Origin: JAWLFY01 sp964462125
GTDB taxonomy: Bacteria; Planctomycetota; Planctomycetia; Pirellulales; Pirellulaceae
Direction of reading: 5' to 3'
Length of the DNA stretch: 17,318 bases
NCBI GenBank assembly: GCA_964462125.1
Contig: CAYWXT010000108.1
Location: 1 to 17,318, forward strand
Numbering within the stretch: position 1 is the first letter of the stretch; each line of letters opens with the position of its first letter. Position numbers and translations under genes: made by a program. Under the pieces are notes generated by a model, which was not told the origin of the DNA, made no database searches, and was given only the letters and a program-made list of their open reading frames with translations. Shown piece by piece: positions 8,777-16,600 of the stretch.

Positions 8777-8882
8777 GTCGGCGGTCAGCTGTTTACTCAG
8801 GACTCCATCCTTTCAAGAACGAGGGGGTTGAACGACGAGGACGAGGATCTGTATCCGAGTGTCTCTCCAGGTCGCCGGCGGG

Positions 8883-8908
8883 CATTCAAACGCTGCATTC
8901 AAGCGCTG
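8883..8908. repeat. 13-bp tandem duplication across the miaB stop codon
   Basis: Two adjacent 13-bp copies, cattcaaacgctg then cattcaagcgctg, differ at one base. The miaB stop (8899-8901 on the minus strand) lies inside the second copy, so the duplication spans the end of the coding region. Confidence 0.75.
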
Positions 8909-10311
8909 CTGATCGAGACGACCTCGACCGTCCGCACGCGGCCGATCAGTGTGTGGCTGCCCGCATCGTCGACGTGTACCGAAAGCAACTGACCGGCCTG
9001 GCGGCGGTTGCCGTCGAACACGACGATCCGGTCATCGTGGGTGCGGCCGGTCATCTGAACCACTGGGGAGTCGGGATCCGCCTTGGCCCCTTTCTTGCTC
9101 GGTCCCTCGACCAACACGTCGAACACCAAGCCGACCCGCTTGCGGTTCTCCTCCGCCGAGACCGCATCCTGCACGGCGAGCAGTTCGTTGTTGCGGCGGA
9201 TCTTGACCTCCCGCGGGACGTCATCCTGGAGCAACGCCGACGCCTTGGTTCCCGGTCGTTCGCTGTACTGAAAGATGAAACTGTTCTTGAACCGGCACCG
9301 TTCGATCAGCCGTACCGACGTTTGAAAATCATCCTCCGTTTCGCCGCAGAAGCCGACGATGAAGTCGCTGCTGACCGCCGCCTCCGGCAAGATCCGCTCG
9401 ATTCGCTCGAACATTTCCATGTAATTGGCGACCGTGTAGCCACGTTTCATCCGCTTCAGCACCGCATCGCTGCCGCTTTGAGCCGGGACGTGCAGGTAGG
9501 GGGAACACTTGGGCAAATCACGCACGGTTTCCAACAACCGCTCGCTCATGTCCTTGGGATAATTGGTGACAAACTTCAGCCGCTCGATCCCCTCGACCTC
9601 GTGCAACTGCTCCAACAACGAAGCCAGGTCGGTGGTGTCCTTGCCCTCGACGTAGCGGTAGCTGTTGACGGTTTGGCCCAGCAGCGTGATTTCGCGGCAT
9701 CCCTGGTCGGCCAGGGTTTGGGCTTCGGCCAGGATCTGTGCCGGCGGCCGCCCCTGTTCCGGCCCGCGCGTGTTGGGAACGACGCAATAGGTACAGAACT
9801 TGTCGCAGCCGATCTGGATCCGCAGGTAGGCCTGGAAGGGGGTTGGGCGCATCTGGGGATCCCGCAACGGATCGAATGTCTCGTGGCTTCGCGCCACCAC
9901 CGCCTGCTTGCCGTCCTTGCGGCCGAGCGATACCGCCATCTGCCGTCCGTCGCCCCGCTCTACCCGCCCCAGCAACTCCGGGATCGCCTGCAGTTGGCCC
10001 GGCCCCACGACCAGATCGACGAACGGGGCGCGTTGGAAGATCAACTCCTGGTCCTTTTGGGCCATGCAACCCATCACGCCGATCGTCTTGCCCGGCTCCC
10101 GCTGCTTGGCCTCGCGGAGTGTCCCCAGGGCGCTGTAGACCTTTTCCTCGGCGTGCTCCCGGATGCTGCAGGTGTTGTACAGGACACAATCGGCCTGCTG
10201 GGGCGAATCAACGACGGTGTAGCCATGCCGTTTCAGGTCAGCGATCACCATCTCGCTGTCCAAAACGTTCATCTGGCAGCCCACCGTCTTGATGTAAACG
10301 CGTTTACTCAT
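8899..10311 (-). CDS. miaB: tRNA-2-methylthio-N6-dimethylallyladenosine synthase MiaB
   Basis: MiaB is a radical-SAM enzyme that adds a methylthio group to i6A37 next to the anticodon of tRNAs reading UNN codons. From the chosen start it has 470 residues. The N-terminal domain carries the three auxiliary-cluster cysteines C12 (VGCQMN), C48 (NTCSIRE) and C82 (GCMAQ). The radical-SAM cluster motif is C169xxxC173xxC176 (GCDKFCTYC), followed by VVPNTRGPE. A C-terminal TRAM domain ends with MTGRTHDDRIVVF and a short tail. ATG 10311 (MSKRVYIKTV) matches the usual family N-terminus. The frame is open to ATG 10383, which would add 24 residues and make an ATGA overlap with the upstream small gene; neither start has a strong ribosome site. 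It is the second gene of the minus-strand block, ahead of the M16 pair. Confidence 0.96.
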   Translation of the reverse strand: MSKRVYIKTVGCQMNVLDSEMVIADLKRHGYTVVDSPQQADCVLYNTCSIREHAEEKVYSALGTLREAKQREPGKTIGVMGCMAQKDQELIFQRAPFVDLVVGPGQLQAIPELLGRVERGDGRQMAVSLGRKDGKQAVVARSHETFDPLRDPQMRPTPFQAYLRIQIGCDKFCTYCVVPNTRGPEQGRPPAQILAEAQTLADQGCREITLLGQTVNSYRYVEGKDTTDLASLLEQLHEVEGIERLKFVTNYPKDMSERLLETVRDLPKCSPYLHVPAQSGSDAVLKRMKRGYTVANYMEMFERIERILPEAAVSSDFIVGFCGETEDDFQTSVRLIERCRFKNSFIFQYSERPGTKASALLQDDVPREVKIRRNNELLAVQDAVSAEENRKRVGLVFDVLVEGPSKKGAKADPDSPVVQMTGRTHDDRIVVFDGNRRQAGQLLSVHVDDAGSHTLIGRVRTVEVVSISSA

Positions 10312-10379
10312 CGTGAAAATGCATCTCGCCCTGAAGGCGATCGGAGTTTGGGGGCGTGTTGCCGGGTCGACGGCAACGC

Positions 10380-10637
10380 TCATTCGGCCGAACCGTCCTC
10401 GGGATTTTGGCTCCTCGCCGCCTCTCCAGCGACATCGCCCGACACCACTTCGTCTTGCGACGTCTCGTCAGAAGCCAAGCCACGCTGCCGCAATACGAAC
10501 TCGCGAAGGGCATCGCTCAGCCCCGTGCGGCGGCGGGACAGGGAGCTGGTCAGCGTGACTGCCGCGAGTGCCGCGACGGCCAACCAAAGCGCCGTCGTGG
10601 GGCTGAAGAGCATTTCGGTAGCCTGGGACCACAGCAT
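10380..10637 (-). CDS. Small single-helix membrane protein, hypothetical
   Basis: A predicted 85-residue protein (start MLWSQATEML) with one clear transmembrane helix (about residues 14-33, TALWLAVAALAAVTLTSSL). A basic stop-transfer segment (SRRR) and a charged helix (LREFVLRQR) follow, then an acidic tail. This fits a membrane anchor with a cytoplasmic C-terminus. A longer form starting at ATG 10739 would add 34 residues without a family signature; a shorter form could start at 10613. The stop overlaps a possible early miaB start in ATGA, which supports a coding role and co-transcription with miaB. No function can be assigned. Confidence 0.55.
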   Translation of the reverse strand: MLWSQATEMLFSPTTALWLAVAALAAVTLTSSLSRRRTGLSDALREFVLRQRGLASDETSQDEVVSGDVAGEAARSQNPEDGSAE

Positions 10638-10871
10638 GCCTCCAGAATACTCGCCCAGCCACCAACGATGGTAGGGCAGTGGGGAGTTGGTGCGGTCAAA
10701 CAATCCTTTCTCCGCATGGGGGGGGTTCCGCATCGCCACGATCCGGCTCGGGGGGGGGGAGGGGCAGAATCCCCGTCCATGTTTACCTCCACCATGCTCC
10801 CACGAGCGTTCGAATCATCGCTATTCTGATGGCTCACCCTCGTTTGCAACCCGACCGAGAATCCAATCGTG
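10638..10871. other. Divergent intergenic region with two G runs
   Basis: The gap between the small membrane protein and the secretion ATPase should hold promoters for both directions. I could not find a convincing -35/-10 pair. It contains runs of 8 G (10718-10725) and 10 G (10750-10759, then agggg) on the plus strand. Short open frames here, such as the one ending at 10829, have no features of real genes. Confidence 0.5.
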
Positions 10872-12125
10872 ATGAGCGACGACGAGATGATCCCGTTTGA
10901 TGAGATCGAGGGGGAAACGGAATATGTCGCCCCTGAAATCTACGCGGCCAATTTGATCGAGTGGGCGATCGAGCGGCGGGTGAGCGACTTGTTTATCTCC
11001 GACGCGGAGAAATCGGTGACGGTGGCGGTGCGGCGGTTGGGCCGTGTCGAGATCATCCGACGACTCGCACGCCGATACGGTCGCCGACTGCAAGGTCACC
11101 TGCGGGCTCTTACCGGTTCGGATGCCGGTGAGATGATTCGGCCGAGCGAGGGGCGCGGTGTGGTGACCACCCCGCGCGGCATCGATGTCGACGTGCGTCT
11201 CAGTTCGATGCCGACGTTGTTTGGGCAGGACGTGTCGGTCCGTTTGTTTGATCCGGCCCACGGCTCCCGCGACCTGGAGGAACTCGGACTTGATGAAATC
11301 GAACTCGCAGCGCTGAAGTCGCTGCTTGACCGGCCAGCCGGGTTGATTCTGGTCGCCGGGCCCGCTGGCAGCGGCAAATCCAGCACGCTGTATGCCGCGC
11401 TGCGTTATTTAAATGACGGTTCGCGCAAGATCCACGCGTTGGAAGATCCGATCGAACATGCGATCTCCGGTGTCATGCAGACCGGGATCAACCTGCGGGC
11501 CGGACTCGATTTCGCCGACCTCCTTCCGGTTGTTCTGAGACACAGCCCGGACGTGATCATGATCGGGGAGGTCCGAGACGAGAAGACCGCCACAACCGCG
11601 GTCCGAGCCGGGGCCAGCGGGCAACTCGTGCTGGCGACCCTGCATGCCAAGACGGCTGCCGAAGCGGTCGATGTGATGTTGCAGTACCGGACGAACCCGA
11701 AATTTCTTGCCGCGGCCCTGACCGGCGTGATCAATCAGCGGCTCATCCGGCGATTGGGCGAAGAATGTTCGGAACCGCTGCATCCCCGCGGCGAGATCCC
11801 GGTTCCCGACCGTGTCGCGGCGCGGCTCGGAGGAAGCCCGCCAACCCTCCGCCGAGCCAAGCCGATCGAAGACGGACCGCAGGACGGATTTACCGCGCTG
11901 ACCTGCCTGCCGGAGATCATGTTGATCAACCGAAACATGAGCGATGCGATTGGTGATCAGATATCGGCATTGGACCTGCAACGAATGGCGATCGACGAGG
12001 GGATGCTGCCGCTGTCCGAAGCGGCCATGCTCCGAATCTTTCGAGGTCTCACGACCCCGGCGGAAGGCACCCGCGTGGTCAATGACCCGGATCTCGCTGC
12101 CCTGGGAGCGCTCTATCGCGAGTGA
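10872..12125 (+). CDS. Compact GspE/PilB-type secretion ATPase
   Basis: A hexameric-type ATPase of the type II secretion/type IV pilus family, expected at the inner membrane. The Walker A motif is GPAGSGKSS (about residues 163-171), the Asp box is IHALEDPIEH (about 187-196), the Walker B region is SPDVIMIGEVRDE (about 225-237) and the His box is LATLHAKTAAEA (about 254-265). The C-terminal end (GMLPLSEAAMLRIFRGLTTPAEGTRVV) fits GspE/PilB more than PilT. At 417 residues it lacks the usual N1 domain and begins with the N2-like domain. The four-cysteine zinc loop of GspE is absent: only one Cys remains, in RRLGEECSEP. ATG 10872 is preferred over the adjacent GTG 10869. No pilin, GspF or secretin gene is visible nearby, so its machine is encoded elsewhere or it serves an unusual system. 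Confidence 0.9.
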   Translation: MSDDEMIPFDEIEGETEYVAPEIYAANLIEWAIERRVSDLFISDAEKSVTVAVRRLGRVEIIRRLARRYGRRLQGHLRALTGSDAGEMIRPSEGRGVVTTPRGIDVDVRLSSMPTLFGQDVSVRLFDPAHGSRDLEELGLDEIELAALKSLLDRPAGLILVAGPAGSGKSSTLYAALRYLNDGSRKIHALEDPIEHAISGVMQTGINLRAGLDFADLLPVVLRHSPDVIMIGEVRDEKTATTAVRAGASGQLVLATLHAKTAAEAVDVMLQYRTNPKFLAAALTGVINQRLIRRLGEECSEPLHPRGEIPVPDRVAARLGGSPPTLRRAKPIEDGPQDGFTALTCLPEIMLINRNMSDAIGDQISALDLQRMAIDEGMLPLSEAAMLRIFRGLTTPAEGTRVVNDPDLAALGALYRE

Positions 12126-12166
12126 GTCTTGAACTCAAGTACGAATGGGCTCGCCAGTGCCCCGAT

Positions 12167-12183
12167 GCCACCGCTCCGGTGGC
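12167..12183. terminator. Hairpin between convergent genes, possible bidirectional terminator
   Basis: A perfect 7-bp stem (gccaccg / cggtggc) with a 3-base loop (ctc) sits in the 61-base gap between the ATPase stop and the regulator stop. There is no T-run on either side, so it is not a classic intrinsic terminator. Its position favours a role in stopping transcription from both sides. Confidence 0.4.
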
Positions 12184-12186
12184 GGT

Positions 12187-13353
12187 CTACCGCGACCCGC
12201 TCACTTGGTCCCGGTAGCCGGTTGGCGTGGTGTCAAGCGTATGGCGAAAGAGCCGCACCATCTGCCGATAGTCTTCGAAACCGGCGCGCATCGCCACGAC
12301 GTGCACCGATAGATCGGTCTGGGCCAGCAGTCGCCGAGCCCGCTGGAGGTGGGCCATCCGGACCTGTTCAGCGATCCCGGTGCCGAGCAGGTCCCGGAAC
12401 CGTCGCTCCAGCGTGCGACGGCCAACACAGAGGTGCGTGATGACCTCCTCGACCCGCAATGGCCGGCTGGTGTTTTCTTGGATGAACTGAACCGCCTGGG
12501 CAACCAACTGATCCTCGATCGCCAAGACCTCCGAAGATCTTCTCATGTGAACTCCGACCGGCGGCAACAGCAGGGGCTCGCTTGGTGGCTTTTCCCCCCC
12601 GATCAACCGCTCCAACAATGCCATCGCTTCGTAACCGATCTGTTCCGAAGGCACGATCACGCTGGAGAGCCCGGGTCGGGTCAGTTCACAAAAAAGATCG
12701 TCGTCATCCACCCCCAGCACAGCAACCTGCTCGGGGACTCGCAGCTCCGCCCGGCGGCTGGCCAACACCACCTGCACGCCCCACACGTCGTTGGGGGCAA
12801 AGATGCCGACCGGCTTGGGTAACTGGCGCAACCAGCGTTGAACGTCCGATTCCAAATCCCAACGCATACCCAGCGGGTCGAACTCGCGCCGGGAACGGCT
12901 GATGTAACAGTGCGCCTCGGCACCCGACTCGCCGAGCGCCCTGCAAAACGACGCTCGACGTTGCATGGAAAACTGTTGTTTGGCAGGGCCGACGAAGGCA
13001 AAGTGGCGCAAGCCGCGTTCCAAAAAATGCCCCGCTGCCATCTGTCCGACCAACTCGTTATCGACTCCTACACGGGCAAATCGCTGACTGGAGATGACGG
13101 CCGAGACGTTGACGGCCGGGCGTTGCCAGGACTGTAATTCCCGATCCAAGTGGCGAGTGTTGGCAGTGACAATCAGTCCATTGGGCTGGAAACGCTCGTG
13201 CAAGTTGCGCACGCCACGCTGGGGAGGAATTGGCGTCAGCTGCCAATTCGGGCGCGATTCGGCATACCGCCACACGCCACGCAGCGCCCGCCGGTAGTAG
13301 GCCAAGGTGTGCAGGAACACCAACCCGATATTGATCGCTTTGCCACTCGGCAC
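12187..13353 (-). CDS. XylR-type regulator: sugar-binding domain fused to AraC DNA-binding domain
   Basis: A 388-residue transcription factor. Residues 5-270 form a periplasmic-binding/LacI-like sensor (INIGLVFLHTLAYYRRALRG near the start; VAVLGVDDDDLFCEL and RPGLSSVIVP near 210-235), as in XylR-family regulators that bind sugars. Residues 280-384 form an AraC-type DNA-binding domain with two helix-turn-helix units (about 299-324 and 348-381, the second containing AMRAGFEDYRQMVRLFRHTLDTTPTGYR in two parts). The frame is open to ATG 13626, but the extra 91 residues are low-complexity and unlike the family. GTG 13353 is chosen because GGAGAG lies 6 bases upstream and the protein then has the usual family length. 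The gene is divergent from the DUF1592-DUF1552 genes, which makes them its likely target; the ligand is unknown, a sugar by family analogy. Confidence 0.9.
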   Translation of the reverse strand: MPSGKAINIGLVFLHTLAYYRRALRGVWRYAESRPNWQLTPIPPQRGVRNLHERFQPNGLIVTANTRHLDRELQSWQRPAVNVSAVISSQRFARVGVDNELVGQMAAGHFLERGLRHFAFVGPAKQQFSMQRRASFCRALGESGAEAHCYISRSRREFDPLGMRWDLESDVQRWLRQLPKPVGIFAPNDVWGVQVVLASRRAELRVPEQVAVLGVDDDDLFCELTRPGLSSVIVPSEQIGYEAMALLERLIGGEKPPSEPLLLPPVGVHMRRSSEVLAIEDQLVAQAVQFIQENTSRPLRVEEVITHLCVGRRTLERRFRDLLGTGIAEQVRMAHLQRARRLLAQTDLSVHVVAMRAGFEDYRQMVRLFRHTLDTTPTGYRDQVSGSR

Positions 13354-13359
13354 GACCGT

Positions 13360-13365
13360 CTCTCC
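13360..13365 (-). promoter_or_regulatory. Ribosome binding site deciding the regulator's GTG start
   Basis: On the minus strand GGAGAG lies 6 bases before GTG 13353. It is the best Shine-Dalgarno match in this frame and supports the 388-residue form over the longer open frame. Confidence 0.65.
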
Positions 13366-13383
13366 CGCCCCGAACGGTTGAAC

Positions 13384-13399
13384 GCCGCGAACTCGCGGC
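13384..13399. promoter_or_regulatory. Perfect inverted repeat upstream of the regulator
   Basis: A 7-2-7 dyad, gccgcga-ac-tcgcggc, lies 31-46 bases before the regulator's start, in its presumed 5' untranslated region. It may be an operator for the regulator itself or for another protein. As RNA it could form a 6-bp stem with a 4-base loop. Confidence 0.4.
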
Positions 13400-13421
13400 A
13401 CGGATACGTTGATCTCAGCTG

Positions 13422-13439
13422 TCGTGAAATGATACACGA
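13422..13439. promoter_or_regulatory. Inverted repeat overlapping a candidate -10 box
   Basis: TCGTG (13422-13426) and CACGA (13435-13439) are inverted around an 8-base spacer. Read on the minus strand, the spacer contains TATCAT, a possible -10 element for the regulator gene. No good -35 box is visible at the right distance. An operator covering its own promoter would fit autoregulation. Confidence 0.3.
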
Positions 13440-13491
13440 ATGACGCCCTGCGACATGCCTGATTTGGTGGGACCGGGGTAAAATCAAGGGC

Positions 13492-13632
13492 ATGGGACAG
13501 CGATGGTTTTGTCTGCTCACCATCGCCATCGCGTCCATCCTGCCCCCCCCTGCCCTCCTGCCTCCTTGGACCTCCTGCCATGCAGCCAACCGTTGGAGCA
13601 ACGTTCGCAATGAAGTGCCCTTCCAAGGATAA
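13492..13632 (+). CDS. Possible 46-residue leader ORF with signal-peptide-like start
   Basis: A short open frame starting MGQRWFCLLTIAIASIL, hydrophobic and signal-like, then proline-rich, ending four bases before the GTG start of the large DUF1592 protein. The downstream gene's AAGGA ribosome site lies inside its last codons, so translation could be coupled. It contains a run of eight C (13543-13550); loss of one C would join its frame to that of the large gene. It could be a leader peptide, a remnant of an alternative N-terminus, or chance. AAGGG is only one base before its ATG, so its own initiation signal is poor. Confidence 0.3.
   Translation: MGQRWFCLLTIAIASILPPPALLPPWTSCHAANRWSNVRNEVPFQG
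13625..13629 (+). promoter_or_regulatory. Ribosome binding site deciding the DUF1592 protein's GTG start
   Basis: AAGGA lies 7 bases before GTG 13637. The earlier in-frame ATGs at 13580 and 13610 have weaker or badly spaced sites. Confidence 0.6.
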
Positions 13633-13636
13633 GAAC

Positions 13637-16600
13637 GTGGACGATTTCGGTCGGTCGGCCCGGTTCCGCCTGGGCTTCCTGGTCCTCTGGGCCTGTGTCG
13701 GTTCCTGTCTCCCGCTGGCCGCCCATGCGGACGCCGACGCCGCGGCGCCCCCAGAGCCGGCATCGGCAGAGAATCAAACGCTATTCGAGCGAGAGATCGC
13801 GCCGCTGCTGGCGCGGCATTGCCTGGAGTGCCACGGTTCGACGACCCAGGAAGGGTCACTCGATTTGTCACGCCAGGCAGCGGCGATCTCCGGTGGCGAC
13901 GGAGGACCGGCGATCGAACCGGGGGACAGCGAAATCAGTTTGCTGTGGCAGTACGTCGAATCGGATGAGATGCCGCAGAACCGCGCCCCCCTTTCCGACA
14001 AACAGAAGTCACTGCTGAAACGCTGGATTGATGGCGGTGCCGTCTGGTCGTTGGAGCGTATTGACCCGGATGCTTACGTCCATGACGGCAACGCCGATGA
14101 GCTTTGGGTGCAGCGGTTGACGGTGCCGGAGTATATCGCCACGGTCCACAGCGCGTTGGGAGTCGACATCGGAATTGAAGCCCAGCGGGTATTGCCGCGC
14201 GACGAGCGGGCCGATGGGTTTGCCAACACCGCCTACAACCTCGGCGTCGATCTGGAACACATTCAGGCTTACGCTCGGATGGCGCAAATCATCGTCGATC
14301 GCGTCGATGTTGAGGAGTTCGCCGCCGAGTACGTTGAGTGTGCGGAGCTGAACGACTCCTGCATGGACAAGTTGATCCGGCGAATGGGGAAGTCGGTCTT
14401 GCGAGGTCCGCTGTCAGATCACGAAATTGAATCGTACAAGCAGCTGACGGTCGCGGTCCGGGAGGCCGGCGGGGACTTCGTCGAAGCGACGCGGTTGGTG
14501 ATCCAATCGATGCTGCAGTCACCCCGGTTCATCTATCGAATCGAACGACAGTCGGGTGACGGCTCGCCGCAACCGGTCGACGGCTACGAGTTGGCGTCGC
14601 GGTTGAGTTACATCCTGTGGGGCGCCCCGCCGGATGAGGCGTTGATGGAGGCGGCCGAGTCAGGTCGCTTGGAACATCCCGATGCGGTGGCGTCGCAAGT
14701 CGAGCGAATGCTGGAGGATCCGCGAGCGGTCGACCGCTCGCTGCAGTTCATCTCGGAGTGGATCGACCTCAGCCGACTCGACGCGCTGCGGCCCAACTCG
14801 GAACGGTTTCCGCAGTGGAATGAGCGGCTGGCGACGGACATGCAAGAGGAGACGGTCATGGTCTTCCGTGAACTCGCCTGGGAACAAGAACGGCCGCTGT
14901 GGGAGTTGATGAACGCCCCCTTCACTTACGCCACCCCGTCGCTGGCCTACCATTACAGCCTGTACGGCGGCGGTGAACTGCAGGGCGAGGATTCAAAGGA
15001 TCAGCAAATGCTTGCCGATCGGGTCAGGGATGGCTTGCAACTGCTCTATACGTTCACCGAGGGGAAAGGAGACAGCGTCCAAGACCGGTCCGAGGCGGGT
15101 GACGATTTGGATCTCAAGATCAGCGATCCCTCGCACGTTCGCTGGGCTCGCGACGGATTGGAAATTCATTCATCGACCTTGATCGCCACGGAGAATGCCC
15201 CACGGCGATTGATCGACGCCTTGAAGCAATCGCAGGCAGTTACACTGGAAGCCTGGGTGACGCCACTCGATACTGTGCAATCAGGGCCAGCCCGAATCAT
15301 CACGCTGTCCAACGGCATCGGGGCGAGAAACTTCACGCTCGGCCAAGAGTCAGACAGTTTCGATGTGCGGTTGAGGACGACGAAAACCGATGGCAACGGA
15401 ATGCCCTCGCTGAGCAGCCGATCCGGCACGGTCGTTGCCGGACCGGCCCACGTGGTCTTCACCCGCCAAGGGTCCGGGGAGACGACGATCTACGTCGATG
15501 GACGCAAGGTGGGCAGCGATCAAGCCGCGGGCGATTTCGGTAACTGGGATGATGACTTTCAGTTGGCCGTGGCAAACGAGTTGTCCGGCGATCGGGCGTG
15601 GTTGGGAACGCTCCACCTGGCTGCCATCTATGATCGGGCCCTGTCGATCGAGGAGGTGCGTCAGAATCATGCCGCCGGCGGTGGCGTCGTCGAAGACGAA
15701 CTGGCCTCACTAGCGGTGGCGTCGGCGTGGGACGGGGCCGACCAAAACGATTTGGTCTCGCTGTACCAATTCGACCAAGGAGACGGCGACAGCGTGGCGG
15801 ATTCTTCCGGCGCCCCCGAAGCACTCGATTTGAACATCGAGGACGCCTCCGCGGTTCGCTGGAGTTCGGCTGGATTGGCGGTGTATGGGTCGACTCAGAT
15901 CGACACGGGCCAGGCTGCCGAGCAACTTTCGCAGACGTTGAAACAAACCAAGGCATTCTCGGTCGAAGCTTGGGTCACCCCGGCCAACGATACCCAGGAC
16001 GGCCCGGCCCGGATCGTGACCCTGTCCTCCGGGGCGGGGCAACGCAATTGGACCTTGGGGCAGGACGGAAACCGTTTTGACGCGCGGCTACGGGCCGAGA
16101 AGACCGACGGCAACGGCATGCCGAGCCTTTCCAGCGAGCGCGGTTCGGCCGGTCCCGTACTGACGCATCTGGTGTTGACCAAGGAGACGTCGGGGCAGGC
16201 CCGGCTGTTCGTCAACGGGGAGCAACGGGCAAGCCGCGATGTGGGGGCGGACTTATCGAGCTGGGACGAGGGATTTCGGCTGGGGATCGCCAACGAAACC
16301 TCCGGAGACCGCCCCTGGCAAGGCAAGTTTCATTTGTTGGCCATTTACAAACGGTCGCTCACCCCGGAGGAGATCCGTTCGCGCGGCGGAGGACTCTCGC
16401 GGTATGATCTGACCGACAACCCGACCCGCGGCGGACTGTTGACCCAGGGCAGCGTGTTGACGATCGGAGGTGACGAGGCGTCGATGGTCGCGCGGGGATT
16501 GTTTGTGCTGCATGACCTGCTTTACAGCCGGGTGGGGAACCCGCCGGCGTGCGTCGATACCACGCCGGTGCCAACCGAACCGGGGATGTCGATGCGCGAC

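Noticed and set aside
6270..10311. RiPP-type peptide cluster (radical SAM plus M16 protease pair)
   Set aside because: The radical-SAM enzyme is MiaB with a TRAM domain, a tRNA-modifying protein. There is no precursor peptide with a core and leader, and no transporter in the unit.
8953..10674. Long plus-strand open frame of 573 codons opposite miaB
   Set aside because: The minus strand encodes an unmistakable MiaB with all cluster cysteines; the plus frame is an antisense shadow.
13354..13626. 91-residue N-terminal extension of the XylR/AraC regulator
   Set aside because: The extra residues are low-complexity and unlike the family. GTG 13353 has a good ribosome site and gives the normal length.
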